Shown here one piece after another: positions 9,062-17,900 of a stretch of DNA of 64,000 bases. A program made the position numbers and the translations under genes. The DNA comes from Paenibacillus prosopidis (lineage in GTDB: Bacteria; Bacillota; Bacilli; Paenibacillales; Paenibacillaceae), in contig NZ_QPJD01000006.1 of assembly GCF_003337375.1 (NCBI RefSeq), positions 107,172 through 171,171 of the forward strand, written 5' to 3'. The notes beneath the pieces were generated by a model. The model saw only the letters and a program-made list of their open reading frames with translations, did not search any database and had not been told where the DNA came from. Every line of letters starts with the position of its first letter. Position 1 is the first letter of the stretch.

Positions 9062-10082
9062 TCTGATTCCCCGCGCCAAGCACGTGGCTGTCATGCTCGC
9101 CGCATCGCTGGCGCTTACCGGCTGCTCGCTGCTCCCCTTGGAGGAGGAGGCGCTTCAGCCGCCGCTTGTTCAGCCGGCCGAGGAAGAATTAGACATCGTC
9201 GACGCAGCCAAGGGTAATATTCAGACGTTCCTCAAAGGAACGGCAAATTTTGTTTCCGCCAGCATGGATACGCTCTCATTCAAGGAATCCGGCGGGCGGT
9301 TGAAATCCATCAATGTGACGGTCGGCCAAGAGGTGAAAGCCGGCGACCTTCTCGCCGAGCTGGAGACGGGCGATCTGGAACTTCAGATTCGCTTGCAGCA
9401 GCTGAACATGGAGCGCGCGCGCCTGCAATACAATCAGGCCCGGGCTTCCGGCGCGAACGCAACCGATCTGCGCCTGCGGGAGATCGACTTGGAGCGGGAG
9501 TCGATGCTGCTGGAATCCATGGAGGGCCGACTCGATCAATCGCAGCTGTATTCGCCGATCACTGGGATCGTAACCTTCGTTGAATCGTTGAATGCAGGCG
9601 ACTTTATCAACGCCTACCAATCGATTGTAACCGTCGCGGATCCGTCAAAGATGCAGCTGACCTATGTAGCGGCAAATACGAAGGACTTGCTTCCGGTAGA
9701 AGCGGGCATGCCAGTCAGCTTGAAGTATAAGGGCAAGGATTATAAAGGGAAAGTGCTGCAATCCCCTTCGGGTGTGCCCCTCGCCGCTAGCGATGCGAAG
9801 GCCGAACGAAATTCGGTGACCATCATAATCGGCATGGACGATGAGCCGGGCGGGGCCCAGATCGGCCATAGCGCGGAGCTCACTATCGAGCTCCAGAAGC
9901 GCGAGAACGTCATCGTGCTGCCGCGTGCGGCGATCCGCTCCTATATGGGCCGCAGCTACGTGCAGGTCGCGGAAGGCGATCGCCGCAAGGAGGTCGACGT
10001 CGAGGTAGGATTAACTACGCCGACCGAGGTGGAGATCGTCCGCGGTCTGGAGGAAGGCCAGAAGATCATCCTTAACAATTAA
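9024..10082 (+). CDS. HlyD/MacA-like efflux adaptor lipoprotein
   Basis: Extracytoplasmic adaptor of about 352 residues for an ABC export system. The lipoprotein signal ends in LALTGC. A beta-barrel/lipoyl half GGRLKSINVTVGQEVKAGD precedes a helical hairpin (about residues 120-175); the second lipoyl half LYSPITGIVTFVE and a membrane-proximal domain follow. I chose the TTG at 9024 because GGAGG at 9010-9014 is 9 bases upstream; the ATG at 9015 touches that GGAGG and is less likely. The gene overlaps the end of the ATPase gene, so translation is probably coupled. The cargo is unknown; peptides or antibiotics are usual for the family. Confidence 0.88.
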   Translation: MYHRRLLNHPLFSLIPRAKHVAVMLAASLALTGCSLLPLEEEALQPPLVQPAEEELDIVDAAKGNIQTFLKGTANFVSASMDTLSFKESGGRLKSINVTVGQEVKAGDLLAELETGDLELQIRLQQLNMERARLQYNQARASGANATDLRLREIDLERESMLLESMEGRLDQSQLYSPITGIVTFVESLNAGDFINAYQSIVTVADPSKMQLTYVAANTKDLLPVEAGMPVSLKYKGKDYKGKVLQSPSGVPLAASDAKAERNSVTIIIGMDDEPGGAQIGHSAELTIELQKRENVIVLPRAAIRSYMGRSYVQVAEGDRRKEVDVEVGLTTPTEVEIVRGLEEGQKIILNN

Positions 10083-10161
10083 ACGCTAGCCTAAACGGCT
10101 GATGTCGTCCTTTGGAGACTCAGCAACGTTTCACGGTGATTCTAAGCGCCTAGAACAAGAA

Positions 10162-10180
10162 TGCCCGGATATTCCGGGCA
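10162..10180 (+). other. Intercistronic hairpin
   Basis: TGCCCGGA (10162-10169) pairs with TCCGGGCA (10173-10180) around a TAT loop, 19 bases before the permease start. There is no T tract, so an mRNA-stability or translation-control role is more likely than termination. Confidence 0.4.
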
Positions 10181-10198
10181 CAAGAATGGGGTGTACGT

Positions 10199-13072
10199 AT
10201 GGCCTTATGGACGATGATCCTCCGCAAAATGGCAAATAACAAATGGCTGCAGCTGAATCTGTGGTTTGGCCTTACCGTATGCGTGGCCCTGTTCAGCTCC
10301 ATGCCGCTCTATTCCGAAGCCATCCTGCAGCGGACATTGTTGAAGGAGCTCCAGCTGTTACAGAGTCAGAGTGCCATTTACCCGGGTTTCGTCCGGGTCA
10401 GTTCGACCGTTTCTTCATCAAAGATGGACAAAGAGACGTATGAGGCGATTGCGCGTGCTGACCGTTTCGTGCAGACGATCCCGGACAGGGCGGGCCTTGA
10501 GGCGTTGTCGTTCTATCAGCAGCGGTTCACGCAAAAAATGAAGGTGTACGGCGCCGACGCCTCGGAGCAGGAGAAGCAATCGCAGAAAACGGCGGGCAGC
10601 TTTAAATCCTTGTCCGATATGGAGAAGCGCGTACGGCTGATCGACGGCCGAATGCCGGTTGACCGAATGGACGGCGTCTTCGAAGCTCTCGTGACGCAGA
10701 AATTTCTGTTTGCAACAAAGCGCGGACTCGGGGAAGAACTGGTCGCGGAATCGCCGGAAGAAGACCGGCAACGCTTCCGCGTCGTGCCGGTCGGCGTCAT
10801 CGAGACCGATCCGGCCGCCGACCCGTATTTGCCGTATCTGACGACGGAGGCCGAAGACGGTTTTATTATCCCGTTCGAGCAGTTCGAGCGCGAATTCACG
10901 AAGGGCGGCAAGGCAAGGCTAACCGACTTGGAATGGCGCTTCGCCCTGAATTATGAACAGCTGAGCGTCGACAATATCGACCAATTCATCAAGGCCAATG
11001 CGGACATCCGTCGCTATTTCCGGGGACGGCTCGGGGTAGAAGATGTTAACGTCCCGGCGATCGAGACGATAGCGTCTTATCAGGGAAAACAAGCGAAGCT
11101 CGACGTTATGATGCTGTCCCTTTACTCTCCCGTCATGCTGATGCTGGCCTTCTATTTGTATATGGCCGCCAATCTCATCATCGAACGGCAGAAGACGGAA
11201 ATCTCCGTTCTCCGCAGCCGTGGAGCCAGCCGATTGCAGATCATGACGGCCTACACGCTGGAGAGTGTGCTGCTCGGACTGAGCGCGCTGGCCGCGGGAC
11301 CGTTCCTCGGCGTTTCGTTCACGAAGGTGCTGGGTGCCTCGAGCGGCTTCCTTGAGTTCGTCCAGCGCTCGGCGCTTGAAGTCAGCCTGACCAGCAGCGC
11401 CTATAAGGTCGCGGCGATTGCTGTGTGCGCGGCGATTATGCTAATTCTGATTCCGGCTTTCCTGGCGACAAGGGTAAGCATCGTTGGCCACAAGCAGCAG
11501 ATGGCGCGCCTGACCAGGATGTCGTTCTGGCACAAGACTGGGCTCGATGTCATTCTCGTCAGTCTGGCAGTCTATCTTTTGTACAATTTCAACAAACGGC
11601 AGGAGGACCTGAAGCGTCTGGCACTTGATTCCGACGCCTTGCAGCTTGATCCGCTGCTGTTCCTGATGCCGGCGCTGTTCGCGCTCGGCGGCGGTCTGCT
11701 GGTGCTTCGCGTGTACCCGTGGTTCATCCGCATCATCTATTGGGCGGGCCGCAGATGGTGGTCGCCGGCGCTTTACAATACGCTGGTTCAAATCAGCCGC
11801 TCCTCAGGGCAGTATTTGACCATCAAGGTATTTCTGATCATGACGGTCGCAACCGGCCTCTTCAGCGCGAATGCAGCCCGGACGATCAACGACAACATGG
11901 AGAGCAAGATCCAGTACGGCGTCGGCGCCGACATTGCGCTGACGACGCGGTGGGAGAGCGATGCTCCGCCTCCGCTGCTCCCTGGCTCCCCGCAGCAGTC
12001 GCAGACCGATCAAGGCTTTGCGGAAACGAGGAGGATCCAGTATACCGAGCCGCCGTTTCAGCCGTTTCAGGAGCTGGAGGGAGTGGAAGCGGTCGCCCAA
12101 GTGTTCAAGAAGGAAGAGGTCAGGTTCAGTGCAGGCGGCAGCGGAACGAGCGGCAAGACCATGCTTTACGGTATTGATACGATGGATTTCGGCAAGACGG
12201 CCTGGATGAAGAACGGGCTGCTCGAATACCCCATCAACAGCTATTTGAATCTGATGGCGCCAAATCCGAAGGCGGTGCTGATCTCGCGCTCGCTCGCCAA
12301 TGCGGCAAAGATCAAGCCGGGCAATCCAATCCGTGTCTCCTGGGATGGACTCGACCAGGTACAGTTCACCGTCTTCGGTATTATCGACTACTGGCCAAGC
12401 TGGAATCCGCTTCCGGCGGGCGAGGCGAAAGACGGGAAGGCCGCGGAGCCTCATCTGATCGTCGGCCATCTGGGCACGATCCAGAACCGGCTTGCGGTAG
12501 AACCCTATGAGGTATGGCTCAAGCTGAAGGACGACGTTTCCAGCCAGCTCGTTTACGACCAACTGGCAGAGAGAAAGGTGCAGGTCACCAGCCTTCGCGA
12601 CGCGAAACAGGAGCTGATCCTGTCCAAGAACGATCCTTTCCGACTGGCAATCAACGGCGTCATGACGCTGGGCTTCGTGATCTCCATGCTGATCAGCTTC
12701 TTCGGCTTCTTGCTCTTCTGGGTGCTGACCCTGTCAGGAAGGACGCTCCAATACGGGGTGCTGAGGGCCATGGGCATTCCATTCCCGCAGATTATCGGCA
12801 TGCTCGTCAGCGAGCAGGTGTTCACCTCGGGAGCGGCTGTCATCATCGGCGTGCTTATCGGCAACTTGATTAGCGAAATGTTTGTTCCCCTGTTCGAATT
12901 GTCGTTCTCGACTACCGAGCGGGTGCCGCCGTTCGAGATCACCTATCAGCTCAGCGATTATATGCAGCTTTACAGCATCGTCGGGATCATGCTGACGATC
13001 GGCCTGCTGATTCTCGGCTACCGCCTGTCGCGGATCCGGATTGCCCAAGCGCTAAAGCTGGGAGAGGAGTAA
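10199..13072 (+). CDS. Large FtsX-like ABC transporter permease
   Basis: Membrane protein of 957 residues. A first transmembrane helix (about residues 18-40) is followed by a roughly 260-residue extracellular domain, an FtsX block of three helices (about 305-440, with a RQKTEISVLRSRGAS loop), two further helices near 450-510, a second large extracellular domain (about 560-815), and a second FtsX block (about 825-945, RTLQYGVLRAMGIP loop). This is the duplicated BceB/MacB-like architecture of a permease that couples ATP hydrolysis to movement of its outer domains. It lies between the adaptor and a second ATPase, whose gene begins 3 bases after it, so the set is probably an operon. Confidence 0.88.
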   Translation: MALWTMILRKMANNKWLQLNLWFGLTVCVALFSSMPLYSEAILQRTLLKELQLLQSQSAIYPGFVRVSSTVSSSKMDKETYEAIARADRFVQTIPDRAGLEALSFYQQRFTQKMKVYGADASEQEKQSQKTAGSFKSLSDMEKRVRLIDGRMPVDRMDGVFEALVTQKFLFATKRGLGEELVAESPEEDRQRFRVVPVGVIETDPAADPYLPYLTTEAEDGFIIPFEQFEREFTKGGKARLTDLEWRFALNYEQLSVDNIDQFIKANADIRRYFRGRLGVEDVNVPAIETIASYQGKQAKLDVMMLSLYSPVMLMLAFYLYMAANLIIERQKTEISVLRSRGASRLQIMTAYTLESVLLGLSALAAGPFLGVSFTKVLGASSGFLEFVQRSALEVSLTSSAYKVAAIAVCAAIMLILIPAFLATRVSIVGHKQQMARLTRMSFWHKTGLDVILVSLAVYLLYNFNKRQEDLKRLALDSDALQLDPLLFLMPALFALGGGLLVLRVYPWFIRIIYWAGRRWWSPALYNTLVQISRSSGQYLTIKVFLIMTVATGLFSANAARTINDNMESKIQYGVGADIALTTRWESDAPPPLLPGSPQQSQTDQGFAETRRIQYTEPPFQPFQELEGVEAVAQVFKKEEVRFSAGGSGTSGKTMLYGIDTMDFGKTAWMKNGLLEYPINSYLNLMAPNPKAVLISRSLANAAKIKPGNPIRVSWDGLDQVQFTVFGIIDYWPSWNPLPAGEAKDGKAAEPHLIVGHLGTIQNRLAVEPYEVWLKLKDDVSSQLVYDQLAERKVQVTSLRDAKQELILSKNDPFRLAINGVMTLGFVISMLISFFGFLLFWVLTLSGRTLQYGVLRAMGIPFPQIIGMLVSEQVFTSGAAVIIGVLIGNLISEMFVPLFELSFSTTERVPPFEITYQLSDYMQLYSIVGIMLTIGLLILGYRLSRIRIAQALKLGEE

Positions 13073-13075
13073 TCT

Positions 13076-13969
13076 ATGATTCAATGCGAAGGACTTGTCA
13101 AAATCTATAAAACGGCGGATCTTGAAGTCGTCGCCCTGCAAGGGCTCGATATGAAGGTCGAAGATGGCGAGCTGATGGCCATCATCGGCAATTCCGGCAG
13201 CGGCAAGTCAACGCTGCTCAACATGTTGGGCGGACTCGATAAGCCGTCCGCCGGCAAGCTGCTCGTAGACGGCAAGGATCTGCTGACGTTTGGCGAGAAG
13301 GATCTGGTGAAGTACAAGCGGGATACGGTCGGGTTCGTATGGCAGAACAATGCGCGCAACCTGATCCCGTACCTTACCGCGCGGGAAAATGTCGAGCTGC
13401 CGATGCTGCTGCGCGGCAACCGCGGCCGGGCGAGCGCGAGCGAGCTGCTGGAAGCGGTGGGACTCGGCCACCGGATTACGAACCGGCTAAGCGAGCTCTC
13501 CGGCGGGGAGCAGCAGCGGGTGGCGATCGCAATCGCCCTTGCGAACGAACCGCGGCTGCTGCTCGCCGACGAACCGACCGGCTCGCTGGACACGAATACG
13601 TCCAATCAGGTGCTGGATCTGTTCCGTACGCTGAACCGGACGATCGGCATTACGATTGTCATCGTCACGCACGATCCGCTATTGGCGCGAAAGGTGGACC
13701 GAGTCGTCCAAATCCGCGACGGCAAGACGTCGGCGGAGATGATCCGCCGGGTCTCGTATGCGGAAGAGCTTGCGCTGCTGGACGCCGAGAACGTTCGGCA
13801 CGGGACAGAAAGCCATATTGAGTATGCCGTTGTCGATAAGGCGGGCCGGCTGCAGATTCCGGCCGGCTACCTCGACCTGGGGGGCTTCAAGGACAGCAAC
13901 AAAGTGCGAGTGGAGATGGAGGACGGCCGCATCATTCTTTACCCGCCGGAGGCCAGGAAGACGGGCTGA
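13076..13969 (+). CDS. ABC transporter ATP-binding protein with AbrB-like C-terminal extension
   Basis: Second ATPase of the export operon, 297 residues. Walker A GNSGSGKST, signature LSGGEQQR, Walker B LLLADEPTGSLD and H-loop VTHD occupy residues 1-220, the normal length of this class. About 75 further residues follow. From about 245 onward they contain VVDKAGRLQIPAGYLDLGG and VRVEMEDGRIILYP, a pattern like the swapped-hairpin SpoVT/AbrB/MazE fold (a Val-Asp-x-x-Gly-Arg strand and Ile-Pro turn). In AbrB proteins that fold binds DNA; here it may serve for dimerisation. The fold call is from pattern only. Confidence 0.88.
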   Translation: MIQCEGLVKIYKTADLEVVALQGLDMKVEDGELMAIIGNSGSGKSTLLNMLGGLDKPSAGKLLVDGKDLLTFGEKDLVKYKRDTVGFVWQNNARNLIPYLTARENVELPMLLRGNRGRASASELLEAVGLGHRITNRLSELSGGEQQRVAIAIALANEPRLLLADEPTGSLDTNTSNQVLDLFRTLNRTIGITIVIVTHDPLLARKVDRVVQIRDGKTSAEMIRRVSYAEELALLDAENVRHGTESHIEYAVVDKAGRLQIPAGYLDLGGFKDSNKVRVEMEDGRIILYPPEARKTG

Positions 13970-14008
13970 CACCAAGATCGACAGAAGCTGATGATGCCAT
14001 GCGAAACG

Positions 14009-14030
14009 TCCCCGAAAGGGGCTGTTTTTA
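14009..14030 (+). terminator. Terminator of the export operon
   Basis: CCCC-GAAA-GGGG (14010-14021) is a short stem with a stable GNRA loop, followed by CTGTTTTTA. Confidence 0.6.
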
Positions 14031-14062
14031 TGGAATATAAATTTCTAAGGCGAGGTGCATTT

Positions 14063-14836
14063 ATGAAGACAGTTCGACTGAAAACGCAGCATTTCAAAGG
14101 TAATGGCCGCCATACTTGTTCTCATGTCCTTAACGGTGGTCCCGTTGCCGGAGGTTTCTTATGCGGAGGAGGCGTTATCGGTTTCCAGCGACTACGAGGA
14201 CGGAACGACGCAGGGCTGGCAAGGCCGCGGCGGCAATGAAATTTTAACAGCAACCGCCTCGCAGCCCATTCGGGGGCATACGGCCTTCAAGTGACGGGAA
14301 GAACGCAAGGATGGAACGGCCCGCAGCTCGATTTGACATCGTTTATGCAGGCCGGCAAAAACTATGCGATTTCAGCCTGGATCCGCCTGCCTGCAGGTAC
14401 GGCCGATGCTCCCGTTTCGATGTCGGTCCAGCGGACGACGGCAGGCACGACGTATTATGAGTACGTTACGGCCATAACGGCAAACGAAAATGGATGGGTA
14501 AAGCTGACGGGTGAGTATAAGCTGCTCCAACCCGCAGAGAGAATCGGCGTTTATTTCGAATCGTTCAACAACCCGACTCTTGCTTTCTACATGGACGATT
14601 TCCGGATCGAGCAAGCGTCCGATCCGGTTCCGATCGAAATCGAGCATGATATTCCGAATTTGAAGGACGTGTTTGCCGACCATTTCATCCTTGGATCTTC
14701 TCTGCTTGTGGGTGAGATCGAAGATCCCGAGGGCCCGGATGCGCAGCTGCTGAAAAAGCTCACCGCCGTCATTTTCTGGGGCAAGGATGATTTGAACACC
14801 TGGCTCCGGACCTTCCCGGTTGCAGTGGACTGATAA
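14063..14836 (+). pseudogene. Broken secreted xylanase: CBM22 plus gutted GH10 domain
   Basis: Remnant of a secreted endo-xylanase. The ATG at 14063 opens a signal peptide in one frame; the frame shifts near 14100 (continuing as MAAILVLMSLTVV...VSYAEE), and shifts back near 14265. A carbohydrate-binding module with the CBM22-like DYEDGTTQGWQGRGG start and FYMDDFRIE end then runs to about 14620. The GH10 domain begins normally (LKDVFADHFILGSS ... QLLKK) but jumps directly to its last part, TAVIFWGKDDLNTWLRTFPVA. This removes both catalytic glutamates and roughly 260 residues. The frame then ends early. Two frameshifts plus the deletion make an active enzyme impossible. The intact GH10 gene at 41905 shows what is missing. 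Confidence 0.82.
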
Positions 14837-14973
14837 CGGTACAGTTCACCATATATGGGTAATAACAATAGTTAATTGTAAACATAATATTATGACAGAA
14901 ATTAGAAATTATCGAAACTAGGTCTGAAAAACGTGAGTAAATGGAAGTAAAATTATTTGAGGAGGAATTGTCA

Positions 14974-17900
14974 ATGTATGAGAAGTTTATTCCATTATTA
15001 TTAACATTTACATTATTACTGAGCCTTGTACCAGGTATATCTGTGTTTGCTACTGGTACAACTGTTCAGAATCCGGTCATATGGGCAGATGTACCGGACG
15101 TAGATATCATCCGGGTAGGTGATGCCTACTATATGACTAGTACAACAATGCATATGAATCCGGGAGTTCCGATTATGAAATCTACGGATCTCGTAAATTG
15201 GGAAATTGTTAATTATGCATATGATATACTTGCTGCTAATGACAAACAAGCTCTATTAAATGGAGAAAACGAATATGGGCAAGGCTCCTGGGCAAGCACC
15301 ATAAGATATAATAAAGGTAAATTTTATATTGTGTTTGGTTCATTAGCTACAAGAAAATCATATATTTTTCAAACTGAGAATATAGAAAAGGGCCCATGGA
15401 CATGTACAACCCTTAATCAATATTATCATGACCCCTCATTGATGTTTGATGATGACGGACGTGTGTATTTGATTCATGGGGGTGGAGATATTTGGGCAAC
15501 TGAGCTTACTCCTGATGCTACAGCGATTAAATCAGGTGGGCTTGATAAAGCAATTATTCCTAATGCAAGTGCTGCTGCAACAGGCTGGACAGGAAAAGGA
15601 CTAAATGCTGAAGGCTCACATATACAAAAAATTAACGGTAAGTATTACGTATTCACCATAGCATGGCCAGAGGGAAGCATGCGAACTCAATTAGTTCACC
15701 GTGCAGACAGTATAGATGGTACATATGAAGGGAAGACCGTTCTAAGAAACAATGGCATAGCACAGGGCGGAATTATTGATACGCCAGATGGAAAATGGTA
15801 TGGTGTGTTGTTTAAAGATAATGGAGCTGTGGGACGTATACCCTACATTATTCCAGCTACATGGCAGGATGGATGGCCTGTATTCGGGGATACACAAGAT
15901 ACAGGTATTTCTACTGGCAATATGAAATTCAATATCGTAAAGTCCGATGAATTTTATCAACGTGCAGATAAAGTTGGAGCTTACCATACAGTAGTAAATA
16001 ACCCACAGATTACAACAACATCAGGCACACTGCTTGATCCAAGCAAAGGTAAAAAACTTATAACAGATGGTGACTTTGAAAGCGGTACGGGCTCATGGAC
16101 TAATTTTGGATCTGAAAGCTTGTCAACGGTCACTGAAAACGAACCAAAAGCACTGTTTGTAACCGGCAGAACTGCAACAGGCGATGGTCCAAAACAAGAT
16201 GTAACAGGAAGTGTATTTGCAGGCAGAACATATAACTTTTCTGCAAAAATTAAATATGGCAGTGAAGGTGACGCAACTCCTGCAACCAAGGTCTTTAATT
16301 TTGATCTTGAAGCTAACAGCACCCAGGCGGCTCCCTGGGAGTCTATAATATTGGGCTCTGGAACTATAAACAAAGGTGAATGGGGCACTATTTCCGGAAC
16401 CATTACAATTCCAGCAGATAGAAGTATAAGCAATCCTTTCATTTTTATTGAGACACCATGGACAGCAACCCCGGATGCAAATAACGATTTGATGAATTTC
16501 TATGTAGATGATGTTTCACTTGTAGATACCAGTGATCCTACAAATACCAATATTATTGCAAACAGTGATTTTGAAAATGGCAATACGGATTCATGGATAG
16601 TATATGGAAGTGCACAGTTGTCAGCTGTTGGAGGACACTCAACATATTTATCTGTTACAGACAGAAATACAACAGCTGGCCCAAGGCATTTTTTAAATGG
16701 AATACAAGCCGGTCATACGTATTATTTTTCTGCAAAAGTAAAATATGGCTCTGACGGTGATGCAACTCCTGCAACCAAGGACTTCCTTTTTAGTATTGAA
16801 GTCAACAGCAAACAAGAAAGACCTTGGGAATCTGTACTAAACAAATCTACAACCTTGACTAAGGGTACTTGGGGTACAATTACCGGAACATTTAATATTC
16901 CAGCAACTGCAAGTGTGGATACTCCATTTATTTTTATTGAGACACCATGGGTAGCAACCCCGGATAAAAATAACGATTTGATGGATTTTTGTGTAGATGA
17001 CATTTCATTTGTAGATATTACACCAGACCCAAATATTATTGTAAACGGTGGATTTGAAAACGGACAAAATCCTTGGACAGCTCATGACAACAATGTAACC
17101 CTTTCAATAACCAATCAGATGTATAACAGTGGTACAAATAGTATATTAGCATCTGAGAGAAAAGCAACAGCTGGTTCTCCGCAACAAATTCTTACAGGTA
17201 AATTGACCGCCGGACATAAATATCATTTCTCTGCGAAGGTAAGATATGATGATCCATTAGCTCCAACTGAAAAGAAATTTAATATGAATTTCCAGGATGG
17301 GGACGACTGGACAACTATAAAGGTTATGGGATCAAATACCATAAAAAAAGGGGAATGGGGTACAATTGAAGGAAACTATACGATTCCATCAGATCAGACT
17401 CTAGTCGCCCCAAGTATCTTTTTTGAAACAGATTGGGTACCTAACCCAGATCCGCATAATGATTTAATGGATTTCTATATAGATGATGTTTCAATGATAG
17501 ACGTCACTCCTACGGATACAGCTCGAACACTGGAAAATGAGAGTAATGGTTCAAATCTTGATTTGGTCTGGCAGTGGAATCATAACCCTGACAATACCAA
17601 ATGGTCTCTTACTGACCGTTCTGGATACTTAAGGATGACCACTGGAAGAAAAAGCAATGACATTCATAATGCCAAGAATACCCTTACCCAAAGAACCTTC
17701 GGACCGGAAAGCTCAGGAAGTATTGCGATAGATGTAAGTAATATGAAGGATGGGGATTACGCCGGGCTTGCAGCATTCCAATACTACTATGGATCTGTCG
17801 GCGTTAAAATGTCCGGAACTACAAAATCTATTGTTATGGTGCGTGGCAGCTCCAATGATGCTAATGTGAAAAGTACCCCTGTGGAAGTAGAAAGTATCCC

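Noticed and set aside
11804..12562. 252-codon minus-strand frame opposite the FtsX permease
   Set aside because: No domain pattern; the plus-strand permease is continuous through it.
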